Shown here: positions 16,678 through 24,233 of the stretch, one piece after another | How positions within the stretch are numbered: the stretch's first letter is position 1 | Layout of the letters: every line of letters begins with the position of its first letter | Source of the DNA: Bacteroidota bacterium | Lineage (GTDB): Bacteria > Bacteroidota > Bacteroidia > Bacteroidales > UBA12481 | Direction: 5' to 3' | Length of the DNA stretch: 35,098 nucleotides | Assembly: GCA_018669475.1 (NCBI GenBank) | Contig: JABHCC010000083.1 | Span: 1 to 35,098, forward strand | The notes under the pieces: model-generated | What the model saw: the letters and a program-made list of their open reading frames with translations, nothing else | Database searches by the model: none | Told to the model about the DNA's origin: nothing | Program-made: the position numbers and the translations under genes

Positions 16678-18504
16678 ATGAATAAGCTATTTTTCTTGTT
16701 ATTAAGCTGTGTTGTTGTAATTTTTTCGGCTTGCAAAAACGAAAATCCTAAACAACATCCAAATATCCTTTGGATTACCTGTGAAGATATATCTCCTTTC
16801 CTCGGGTGTTATGGAGACGAACAGGCTCACACACCAAATCTTGATGATTTGGCAAAACAAGGTGTGTTATACAGTAATTTCTATGCGAATGCCCCTGTAT
16901 GTGCACCAGCCAGGTTCACTATTCTCACTGGTGTACATGCCTCATCTGCAGGCACGATGAATATGCGGAGCCAATATCGCATTCCGGATGAATGGAAGAC
17001 CTATCCTGAGTATCTGCAAGAGGCCGGGTATTATTGCACGAATAACTCAAAAACTGATTACAACCATTTCAAACCGGGGAAGTTCTGGGATGAATCATCC
17101 AACAAAGCTCATTATAAGAACAGGGCTTCAGGACAGCCGTTTTTTGCTGTATTCAACTATACCACCACTCATGAAAGCAAGATTTTTAATTACAAGCCGG
17201 AGGATTTGAAGCACAGCCTGCATGATATGGTTCTGCCCGATTATGTGCCTGACCGCCCTGCCATCCGGGAGGATATGGCCAGACTTTATGATAATATAAG
17301 CCGCATGGATAAGCAGGCTGGTGAGCTATTGCTTGAGCTGGAGGAATTGGGACTAAAAGACAGCACAATAGTTTTTTATTACAGCGATCATGGAGGGGTT
17401 TATCCACGTGCGAAACGATTTTTGCATCGTACAGGAACCTGGGTGCCCCTGATCATCCGGTTTCCGGACATGTATGCTCACCTTGCTCCTGAAGAAGCCG
17501 GCGGCAGTACAGACAGGCTTACCAGCTTTGTTGATCTGGCTCCTACCGTGCTCAGTCTGGCAGGTATTAATGCACCCGATTATATGGAAGGATCAGCCTT
17601 TCTTGGGGATTACGAATCTACTCCTCAGCAGGAATTATTTTTGTTTAGAAACCGGATGGATGAAAGAATTGATTTCATGCGGGCTATAACTGATGGTCGC
17701 TATCGGTACCAGATGAACTTTATGCCACACCGACCCCATGGCCAGTATCTTGAGTATTTATGGAGAGCAGCATCAATGCAGGCCTGGGATAAGGCTTATC
17801 AGAATGGTGAATGCAATGAGGCACAAAGTGCTTTTTGGGAAGCAAAACCTGTGGAGGAATTATACGATATGGGTCAGGATCCATGGGAAGTGAGCAATCT
17901 GGCTAATGAATCTGAATTCAGTGGGGTTCTGACTAAAATGAGATCTAAGCTGAAAAATCGCATGTTGGATCTCCATGATTCGGGATTCATCCCTGAAGGA
18001 ATGATGAAGGAAATAAATGACAGCTCAATACCATATCAGTTCACACGAAGTGAGTCTTATCCACTTGAGCCAATGCTTGACCTGATGCTGGCACCTTCAA
18101 CATCCGGAGGAGAGTATAAGGATAAACTTCTTGCAGGATTGCGGAGTGAAAACGACATGATTCGATACTGGGCAGCTGTAAAGTGTATTTCATTGGAGGA
18201 GGTTTCAGAAGATATTAGGGCAGGTTTAATTATTCTCCTGCCGGATGAAAATGCTGAAGTGAGCCTGATGGCCTGTGAGGCTTTGTACAAACTGGGTGAA
18301 AAGGATCTCGTGTTGCCGCTTATGAAGAATCATCTGGCGGATGAAAACGAGTGGGTGGTCTTACTGGCTTTGAATATCATTGAGTATTTTGCTGCTGCTG
18401 ATCAAATGTTTTTACAGACAGAATTGGAAGGGCTACTCAAGGATGAGCGGATCAAATATATTGTAAGGGCCTCTGATCGAATATTGAAAGAATTACGTAA
18501 TTAA
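16678..18504 (+). CDS. lipoprotein sulfatase with C-terminal HEAT-like repeats
   Basis: Sulfatase of the alkaline-phosphatase superfamily, 608 residues. The start ATG at 16678 opens a lipoprotein signal (MNKLFFLLLS..FSAC, lipid Cys 19); a TTG start at 16627 lies in the repeat and was rejected. The catalytic site is VCAPAR with C75, the Cys converted to formylglycine (C-x-P-x-R). Nearby ILWITCEDISP holds a metal-binding Asp, and SDHGG (after FYYSDHG) is the second metal site. The C-terminal 120 residues form HEAT-like helical repeats (IRYWAAVKCI.., NEWVVLLALNIIEYF). It is held in the membrane facing out and presumably desulfates a glycan; the GH20 gene downstream fits a sulfated amino-sugar polymer. 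Such proteins resemble heparan N-sulfatase-type members, but the substrate is not shown. Confidence 0.9.
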   Translation: MNKLFFLLLSCVVVIFSACKNENPKQHPNILWITCEDISPFLGCYGDEQAHTPNLDDLAKQGVLYSNFYANAPVCAPARFTILTGVHASSAGTMNMRSQYRIPDEWKTYPEYLQEAGYYCTNNSKTDYNHFKPGKFWDESSNKAHYKNRASGQPFFAVFNYTTTHESKIFNYKPEDLKHSLHDMVLPDYVPDRPAIREDMARLYDNISRMDKQAGELLLELEELGLKDSTIVFYYSDHGGVYPRAKRFLHRTGTWVPLIIRFPDMYAHLAPEEAGGSTDRLTSFVDLAPTVLSLAGINAPDYMEGSAFLGDYESTPQQELFLFRNRMDERIDFMRAITDGRYRYQMNFMPHRPHGQYLEYLWRAASMQAWDKAYQNGECNEAQSAFWEAKPVEELYDMGQDPWEVSNLANESEFSGVLTKMRSKLKNRMLDLHDSGFIPEGMMKEINDSSIPYQFTRSESYPLEPMLDLMLAPSTSGGEYKDKLLAGLRSENDMIRYWAAVKCISLEEVSEDIRAGLIILLPDENAEVSLMACEALYKLGEKDLVLPLMKNHLADENEWVVLLALNIIEYFAAADQMFLQTELEGLLKDERIKYIVRASDRILKELRN

Positions 18505-18529
18505 TTATATATTTAATTACGTAATTCTT
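18488..18529. terminator. AT-rich 17-bp perfect inverted repeat after the sulfatase
   Basis: Arms 18488-18504 and 18513-18529 are exact reverse complements with an 8-base loop. The arms contain two copies of the self-complementary 12-mer AATTACGTAATT (18491-18502, 18515-18526). The left arm covers the last codons and stop of the sulfatase. It may end transcription in both directions or be a protein-binding site; lack of G/C and of a T run makes terminator function uncertain. Confidence 0.5.
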
Positions 18530-18554
18530 ATGGTTTAACTATTTAAGCCGAAGT

Positions 18555-18586
18555 TTTGTTTGAGACATTTAATTTTGATAACTTTG
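18555..18586 (+). promoter_or_regulatory. Bacteroidota-type promoter before the PKD/FISUMP lipoprotein
   Basis: TTTG at 18555-18558, 20 bases, then TAACTTTG at 18579-18586, matching the -33/-7 form of Bacteroidota sigma-A promoters. The start codon at 18625 is 39 bases downstream of the -7 box, giving a leader of about 30 nt. Confidence 0.7.
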
Positions 18587-18624
18587 GTTGTCCCCCACCA
18601 ATTTTGTAAACCTAAGTCTGCAGG

Positions 18625-20439
18625 ATGTCCAGGCGATTCTATTTATATGCTACTATCTGGCTTTGTGTAACAGCTTTGTTGGGTGTGTCGTGTAAGAAAG
18701 AAAAGATAGATGCACACAATCCGGTTGCTGGTTTTTCACTCTATCCATTATCAGGATTAACAACAGACTCATTTAAGTTTGATGCTTCCAATTCAGAATC
18801 TGGCTCTGCCGGAATAAATGCATATTACCGGTGGGACTGGAATGGTGATGGAATATTTGATACAGAGTTTGATAAGTCTCCAGAGATTTCATATAGGTAT
18901 TATGCACCCGGGGATCACAATATGGTTTTGGAAGTGATTAATTCAAATGGAATTACCGACACAACAGTTGGATATGTTCGTGTTGAACAGGGTTTTTCTC
19001 CACCACATCCAAATTTTGACTTTGCGCCGGCCTCTGGCAATTTTATGACTGATTTTATTCTCGATGCCTCAGTGAGCTTTGATGATGAGGATTCATTGAA
19101 TCAACTTCTGTTTCGATGGGATTGGAATGGGGATGAAATATGGGATGATCTTTTTTCATCTCGAACACTTGTGGTACACCGTTTTAGAGAGGCAGGTACT
19201 TATTCTATTGGACTTCAAGTGCAGGATCCGGGAAAACTCAGTGCAAAAATTTACAAAACATTGGAGGTGCATAATAGAAACCTGGAGCTGATTGCCAACT
19301 TTACATGGTCACCTCAAAATGGAACCACAGCAGATACTTTTTTGTTGGATGCTTCGTCGAGTTTTTACAAAGACAATCCCTTTGCCACACTTTTTTATTC
19401 ATGGCGCCTACCCCCGGAATATACATGGACCGAATGGGACACCAGCCGTATTACAACAGCTCGATTTGGAAGAGAAACAGATTATCAGTTAGAGATGAAA
19501 GTTAGGGATACTAATTATCTTATTGCTCAAACCGAGAAGGAGATTACTATCTATCATGAAAACTTACCTCCGGTTCCAGTACTCAAAGTAGGTAATAAAC
19601 GGGGCAATATCAGAACTCAGTTCTATTTTGATTCCTGGGGTACCCGTGATTTCGAATCCAATCCAACAAGCCTTGAAGTAAGGTGGGATTTCAATGGTGA
19701 TGGGAATTTTGACACATCATATTCTTCTGAACGAACAATCTATCATCAATATCCTGAATTCGGAACTTACAAGGTTGTTTTAGAGGTGAAGGATCCTGAA
19801 GGATTGAGCGACACTACATCACAATATGTAATAGTCTCACCATACACCAATGAAACTGGATTAATTTTTGATCACAGAGATGGCCGAATTTATGGCTCTG
19901 TCAAAATTGGGGAACAATGGTGGATGTCAGAAAACCTGAATTTCAGACCGTGGGACCCAAATAAAGACTATGTCAAGGAAAGATGCTACTCCCGATTTTG
20001 TATGGACCCGATTAATTGGTGTGAAGTTTTTGGTGGCTTATACAATATTTATCATGCAACACGAAATGATTTTTACAATGATGTAGAAGGGATTTGTCCT
20101 GCCGGATGGCATATGCCCTCACGAGCTGAGTGGGAAAATTTGATTGAATCCATTGGTGGTTTTGAGCAGGCAGATAAGCTGATTGTTGGAGGATCATCAG
20201 ATTTTAACGTCTTGTATGGAGGCTATGGTGAAGGTCCTCCAGGTGCTAGTTTGTGTCAAATGGATTACTCAGGACTTGGAGAAATCACATATTTGTGGTC
20301 GTTCAAACGCTTGAGGGGCTGGCCAATAGCTCAAAGCTGTTGGAATGTAGCTTTATTAAAAGGGGAAAGCCGGATTTATACCGGCTATTCGGGAAACGAT
20401 TCATACTTTTCAGTACGCTGTGTTAAAGATGATGAATAA
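18625..20439 (+). CDS. lipoprotein with four PKD domains and a C-terminal FISUMP domain
   Basis: 604 residues, a surface lipoprotein: lipobox GVSC within the first 25 residues (MSRRFYLYATIWLC..). Four PKD domains follow, at about 34-125, 130-215, 220-310 and 315-410; repeats 1, 2 and 4 carry the RWDWNGDG-type calcium-binding core, and repeat 3 has SWRLPPEYTW instead. From about 412 comes a FISUMP domain (YGSVKIGEQWWMSENL, CPAGWHMPSRAEWENL, FSVRCVKD). The FISUMP family lies mostly in surface proteins of fibre- and polymer-degrading bacteria, and its role is not well defined. It overlaps the next gene by eight bases and is led by the promoter at 18555. Probably a surface adhesion or polymer-binding protein. 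Confidence 0.88.
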   Translation: MSRRFYLYATIWLCVTALLGVSCKKEKIDAHNPVAGFSLYPLSGLTTDSFKFDASNSESGSAGINAYYRWDWNGDGIFDTEFDKSPEISYRYYAPGDHNMVLEVINSNGITDTTVGYVRVEQGFSPPHPNFDFAPASGNFMTDFILDASVSFDDEDSLNQLLFRWDWNGDEIWDDLFSSRTLVVHRFREAGTYSIGLQVQDPGKLSAKIYKTLEVHNRNLELIANFTWSPQNGTTADTFLLDASSSFYKDNPFATLFYSWRLPPEYTWTEWDTSRITTARFGRETDYQLEMKVRDTNYLIAQTEKEITIYHENLPPVPVLKVGNKRGNIRTQFYFDSWGTRDFESNPTSLEVRWDFNGDGNFDTSYSSERTIYHQYPEFGTYKVVLEVKDPEGLSDTTSQYVIVSPYTNETGLIFDHRDGRIYGSVKIGEQWWMSENLNFRPWDPNKDYVKERCYSRFCMDPINWCEVFGGLYNIYHATRNDFYNDVEGICPAGWHMPSRAEWENLIESIGGFEQADKLIVGGSSDFNVLYGGYGEGPPGASLCQMDYSGLGEITYLWSFKRLRGWPIAQSCWNVALLKGESRIYTGYSGNDSYFSVRCVKDDE

Positions 20440-21436
20440 ACTAAATAGTAAAATTATTCTTATTATAGGAATGCTGATTGGCCTCCTGGCTTGCTCAGAG
20501 GATCTGGATCTGGTGTCTGAAGGGAATAGCTGTCCTGTGGTTTATTGTCTGTTAAACCCAAATGATACAGTTCATTATTTGAGGATAGCAAAATCATTTC
20601 AGATATTCAGCAATGCTATGGATTCTCCTCCGGTTTCAGATAGTCTGATCTACGATGAAGATTTCTATGCATATTTGGTGGAAAATGATGTAAACTCCGG
20701 AAAAGAGATCTTTTATTTTGAACCATGTGATAAGACTGATAGGGATTCAGGATTTTATCATGTCGAAAATTTAGGCTTACTAAAGGTCAAATGTCAGATC
20801 AAAACAGGAACAGAATACAGCGTATACATTTATAGCCCTGAATTGCCAAAGCTTATTGTTGGATCTACTATGGTAATTCCATCTTTTGAAATTCTCGATC
20901 CGGTTTACATGCCTGGAAGAGAAGTTACCTTGCTACCTGATCAGGGTTTTGATTTGCGTTGGATTCACAATTATAAATATGCTGTTTATCAGCCAGGTGT
21001 TCGCATACATTATCTGGAAGGGGATGCTGATTTTCAGGTACAAAAGACAGTCCGCCTGGATCTTCCTGAGGTATTCTCCTATACTGAAGCAGCAACCGTA
21101 GTCGACTATCTTAATGGAGCCAATTTCTACAAAGGTATTATACAGCAATTGAGTTTGCCTCCTCCCGGAAAAAAGCGCAAACTGATTGGTTTTGATTTCG
21201 AGGTTTGTGCAGGAGGAGAAGAAATGGCACTTTTGAGGCAGGGAGAACGAGATGAAAATAATCCATTTAGTCAGATAAGAAGCTATACCAATTTTGATGG
21301 AGCCCAGGGAATATTCAGTACAAGAGTATTTCAAACATCACATAATAATCGATTTTCAGACATAACAGAAAATTACCTGGCCACATCAGCTGAAACAAAG
21401 CAATTAGGCTTTTTGGCCCATGGAGAGGAATTTTAG
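20432..21436 (+). CDS. lipoprotein resembling DUF4249 proteins
   Basis: 334 residues. ATG at 20432 chosen over a GTG at 20420 and an ATG at 20429; the first two codons of the alternatives would add only Met/Lys before the signal. The N terminus is a lipoprotein signal ending LIGLLAC. The opening part after the Cys (CPVVYCLLNPNDTVHYLRI) resembles DUF4249 lipoproteins, which usually lie next to TonB-dependent receptors and are thought to bind ligands. The rest has beta-rich segments, with a repeating IHYLEG/FDFEV pattern, and no catalytic motif. Second gene of a three-gene lipoprotein operon; the PKD gene overlaps it and the next gene begins two bases after its stop. Confidence 0.7.
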   Translation: MNKLNSKIILIIGMLIGLLACSEDLDLVSEGNSCPVVYCLLNPNDTVHYLRIAKSFQIFSNAMDSPPVSDSLIYDEDFYAYLVENDVNSGKEIFYFEPCDKTDRDSGFYHVENLGLLKVKCQIKTGTEYSVYIYSPELPKLIVGSTMVIPSFEILDPVYMPGREVTLLPDQGFDLRWIHNYKYAVYQPGVRIHYLEGDADFQVQKTVRLDLPEVFSYTEAATVVDYLNGANFYKGIIQQLSLPPPGKKRKLIGFDFEVCAGGEEMALLRQGERDENNPFSQIRSYTNFDGAQGIFSTRVFQTSHNNRFSDITENYLATSAETKQLGFLAHGEEF

Positions 21437-21438
21437 TC

Positions 21439-21882
21439 ATGAGTTTATTCAAATATTTACCATTAGTACTGGTTTTATTATTTACACAGTGTGATCCATT
21501 CGATGATCTTGCAGGAAGTGAGGACCCATCTATTCCTGAGGATTATGGATATGCTGAGGTTGAATTTATCTTGCCAGATTATAAAGGTATTCCCAAAGAG
21601 GGAGTGCATAGGGTGGCTCTTTCATTCTCCTATACAATTGATTCTCTTTTCAGGAGTGAATATTTTGAAAAGGTAAATGTATCAGACCATAAAGCGTTGT
21701 ATAGGCTTGTTTTTCCGGCAGGAGAATACTATTGGGAGGCTGTAATTACCTGTTCATGTGGCGGTGATACTTGTTTGAATGGGGGTTTTCCGGGCGGGAA
21801 ATTTGGAATGAAATACGATTTTGACGAATTTCTGGTAGTCACAGGCGAAACCACTACTATTAAAACACGCTTTACTTACTGA
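21439..21882 (+). CDS. small lipoprotein of unknown function
   Basis: 147 residues with a lipoprotein signal ending LLFTQC (Cys 18), then an acidic linker (GSEDPSIPEDYG) and a single beta-rich domain (AEVEFILPDY, VALSFSYTIDSLF, GEYYWEAVITCSCGGD). A CxC pair and a third Cys lie in the loop CSCGGDTCLNGGFPGG, which could form disulfides. The family is not recognised. Last gene of the 18625 operon, starting two bases after the preceding stop, so it probably sits with the other two in one surface complex. Confidence 0.75.
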   Translation: MSLFKYLPLVLVLLFTQCDPFDDLAGSEDPSIPEDYGYAEVEFILPDYKGIPKEGVHRVALSFSYTIDSLFRSEYFEKVNVSDHKALYRLVFPAGEYYWEAVITCSCGGDTCLNGGFPGGKFGMKYDFDEFLVVTGETTTIKTRFTY

Positions 21883-21911
21883 AATAACATCCGGGATATT
21901 TATCATCAAAG

Positions 21912-21941
21912 TTGCTGAGTTATCAAAACGAGCTACCTTTG
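21912..21941 (+). promoter_or_regulatory. Bacteroidota-type promoter for the GH20 gene
   Basis: TTG at 21912-21914, 19 bases, then TACCTTTG at 21934-21941, a perfect TAnnTTTG. It is 34 bases before the ATG at 21976, so the hexosaminidase gene is transcribed on its own. Confidence 0.7.
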
Positions 21942-21975
21942 TCAGATTAATTGGATTAAGGATTTAGACTTAAAA

Positions 21976-23577
21976 ATGACACGAGTAAAAGAATTATTCA
22001 TTGCGCTATTATTGGCATTTTTAATTACAAATAATGGTGTTGCTCAGGAGAGTGTTAATATCATTCCTCAACCAAATAGCGTTGAGAGGAGTGAACACTC
22101 ATTTACAATAGCTGATGACACCCCAATTGTTGTGGATAGGCGCAACAAGGGAAATGCATACTATCTTCAAAAAAGTATTTTACCAGCATTTAAAATGCCC
22201 ATCGTGAGCCAAGGTTCTAAGGGCATTATTCTTAAGGTAGCCAAAGATCTTCTGGTTGATCTTGGCGAAGAAGGCTACCATCTGGAAGTTGATCGTAATA
22301 GTGTATCTATAATCGGATCAACGGAGGCAGGAGTATTTTATGGAATTCAGTCGATGTTGCAAATGCTTCCCTTGGATCTGAAAGAAAACAGGGAGAATTT
22401 AGAGCTACCTGCAGTGAATATCATTGACCACCCACGGTTTAGCTGGCGGGCCTTCATGCTGGATGAGTCAAGACACTTCAAAGGCATGGCACAGGTTAAG
22501 AAGCTCCTTGACCAAATGGCCCTTTTAAAAATGAATGTTTTCCATTGGCACCTTACAGATGACCAGGGTTGGCGAATTGAGATAAAGAAGTATCCGAAGC
22601 TGACCGACGTTGGGGCATACAGAAAAAACTCACAAAGAGGAGGTTGGGGCAGTGACAAACGGTCTGGTGAAGCCCATGGCGGTTATTATACCCAGGAGCA
22701 AATCAAAGAGATCATTGCGTATGCCGCGCTTAGACAGATTACGATAATACCTGAAATTGAAATGCCCGGACATGCCTCTGCAGCTATCGCTGCTTATCCC
22801 TGGTTGGGTACAATAGGAGAGCTGAAAGAAGTTCCTGTGGTTTTCGGGAAATTGCCAGATTCTTATAACGTGGCTGATCCCCGGGTATATGATTTCATTC
22901 AGAATGTATTGTCCGAAGTCATGGATCTTTTTCCAGGTCGTATTATTCACATCGGGGGGGATGAAGTGAAGTTTGATGCATGGAAGGAATCGAAAATGGT
23001 TCAAGGCTTCATGAAAGAAAATGGCTTACACTCACCTGCAGATCTCCAGATATTCTTCACCAACAAGATTTCGAAATTTCTCGATAAAAATGACCATCGA
23101 ATGATGGGTTGGAACGAGATTATGGGCCAGAATGTTCATGAATGGCAATCTGATAAGGATTATGAGGTGAAAAGCACACTTGCTACCAGCGCCATCATTC
23201 ATTTTTGGAAAGGAAATATTGATTTAATTAATGATGCTGTTTCGAAAGGTTACGATATTGTTAATTCCCATCATGTTAATACCTATTTAGATTATTCATA
23301 TGAGCATATCTCTTTACAGAAAGCCTATGACTTTAATCCAATTCCAGATGGCCTGGATAAAAAATACCATGATAAGGTTTTAGGGAGCGGCTGTCAAATG
23401 TGGGGTGAGTGGATTCCGACAGTCGCTGACATGGATCGACAGGTTTTCCCAAGGTTGGCAGCCTTTGCAGAGGTGGGTTGGACAATTCCAGAAAGGAAGG
23501 ACTTCAGCTCTTTTAGAACAAATCTGGAAATGATTCTTAAAAGATGGGAAAAGCTGGGAATTGCGTTCGCTGATTAG
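21976..23577 (+). CDS. GH20 beta-N-acetylhexosaminidase
   Basis: 533 residues, exported (signal peptide ELFIALLLAFLITNNGVAQ). It removes terminal beta-linked N-acetylglucosamine or -galactosamine from glycans. An N-terminal domain (about 30-145) is the usual GH20b part; the catalytic barrel follows: FHWHLTDDQGWRIEIKKYP (about 190-208), IPEIEMPGHASAAIAAYP, then HIGGDEVKF with D329 and E330, the substrate-assisting Asp and the acid/base Glu. Late Trp motifs (MWGEWIPT, EVGWT) that bound the sugar pocket are present. Length is as usual for the family. The base run of seven G at 22954-22960 keeps frame. It has its own promoter and is downstream of the sulfatase, which fits breakdown of a sulfated amino-sugar glycan. 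Confidence 0.95.
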   Translation: MTRVKELFIALLLAFLITNNGVAQESVNIIPQPNSVERSEHSFTIADDTPIVVDRRNKGNAYYLQKSILPAFKMPIVSQGSKGIILKVAKDLLVDLGEEGYHLEVDRNSVSIIGSTEAGVFYGIQSMLQMLPLDLKENRENLELPAVNIIDHPRFSWRAFMLDESRHFKGMAQVKKLLDQMALLKMNVFHWHLTDDQGWRIEIKKYPKLTDVGAYRKNSQRGGWGSDKRSGEAHGGYYTQEQIKEIIAYAALRQITIIPEIEMPGHASAAIAAYPWLGTIGELKEVPVVFGKLPDSYNVADPRVYDFIQNVLSEVMDLFPGRIIHIGGDEVKFDAWKESKMVQGFMKENGLHSPADLQIFFTNKISKFLDKNDHRMMGWNEIMGQNVHEWQSDKDYEVKSTLATSAIIHFWKGNIDLINDAVSKGYDIVNSHHVNTYLDYSYEHISLQKAYDFNPIPDGLDKKYHDKVLGSGCQMWGEWIPTVADMDRQVFPRLAAFAEVGWTIPERKDFSSFRTNLEMILKRWEKLGIAFAD

Positions 23578-23586
23578 AAAGCAATC

Positions 23587-23769
23587 TTATAATGAAACCA
23601 CAAACTCAGCCTGGAATCCATCATCTACGCAGAAACACATCCGGCCAAAAGTTGCACCTGAGTGTTTAAAATCATTCTCGTGAATTTCGAAGTATTCTTC
23701 AACAGTTGCCTACTCACAAGAGCAAAGGCCTACAGTGACAATCAAGGCAAGAAATAAACTTCGGTTCAT
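23587..23769 (-). pseudogene. small lipoprotein gene with an in-frame TAG stop
   Basis: Reading the minus strand from the ATG at 23769: MNRSLFLALIVTVGLCSCE then TAG (23712-23710), followed in the same frame by 40 codons (ATVEEYFEIHE.., GRMCFCVDDGFQ..) up to a TAA at 23589. The signal peptide with lipobox GLCSC and the coherent protein-like downstream sequence suggest a real small lipoprotein broken by a single change (CAG to TAG is one step). I found no stop-codon-reading element, so it is treated as decayed. The start overlaps the stop of the fragment just upstream (TGATG). Confidence 0.65.
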
Positions 23770-23924
23770 CAAGCTAAATTTTCATCCGAACGAACAAGAA
23801 TTGTGCCGAGAACTTCTCCTGATTCAAATTCAAAATCATAAAGAGGCCAGGTTATTTTCTTCTCATCTTCAGGTGAAAGATGTCTCTTTTTGACCAGAAT
23901 CAAGATGTCCGAGTCGGAGTGTTT
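23769..23924 (-). pseudogene. nucleotidyltransferase (MNT-like) fragment
   Basis: On the minus strand, with no start codon, 51 codons read KHSDSDILILVKKRHLSPED.. and then ..KKITWPLYDFEFESGE.. to a TGA at 23769-23771. The SDSDILIL part matches the D-x-D catalytic core of nucleotidyltransferase-domain (MNT) proteins, and SPEDEKKITWPLYDFEFE matches the stretch that follows it in that family. The usual N-terminal GSRARG part is missing, and the end is short, so this is a broken remnant. It abuts the PD40 fragment on the other strand. Confidence 0.55.
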
Positions 23925-23929
23925 CAAAT

Positions 23930-24091
23930 ATTGGTTCAAGCGATACCGGAGGTTTTGGAGAAGGTGTTATGTGTTGCTCATTATCACCTGATGAAAAATA
24001 CCTCTTTTTTCTGAAAGATTATCGTAGCCATAGATTAATCTTTTGGGTGAGAATAGATCAATACATTGAGAAACAGAGAAAAACAATATAA
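23930..24091 (+). pseudogene. PD40/WD40-like propeller C-terminal fragment
   Basis: On the plus strand: about 50 codons up to the TAA at 24089, with SSDTGGFGEG, then LSPDEKYLFFLKDYRSHRL and IFWVRIDQYIEKQ. SPDxKYLFF is the blade signature of PD40 propeller proteins (TolB-like), and IFWVRI..IE the usual C-terminal end. No start codon or upstream blades are present. The left limit is a judgement; it follows the end of the nucleotidyltransferase fragment. Confidence 0.5.
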
Positions 24092-24150
24092 AAGATCATA
24101 TATGTACTGGGTAGATGCATGTTTTATTGAAAATATTAACACCTTGGTTA
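24087..24150 (+). pseudogene. second PD40-type C-terminal tail
   Basis: In a different frame from the preceding fragment, the bases read YKRSYMYWVDACFIENI, very like the PD40 C-terminal DIYWVDAKFIEEL. A second copy of the same kind of tail immediately after the first suggests two related genes were deleted here. A longer open frame to 24386 is a run-on without protein character after this stretch. Confidence 0.45.
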
Positions 24151-24233
24151 TCTTATCAGATATCTATCAACCAAATAATATTTTTTCTACTAAATACTCA
24201 GATTGTAAATCCAAAGTACAAAGCCATTTCTCA

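Noticed and set aside
16412-16736. Two minus-strand open frames across the repeats
   Set aside because: They only reflect the tandem duplication; the repeat period (101) is not a multiple of three and the peptides look like low-complexity sequence.
23710-23712. TAG as a recoded codon (pyrrolysine or readthrough)
   Set aside because: No supporting structure or gene is seen, the organism type does not use it, and neighbouring fragments are also decayed.
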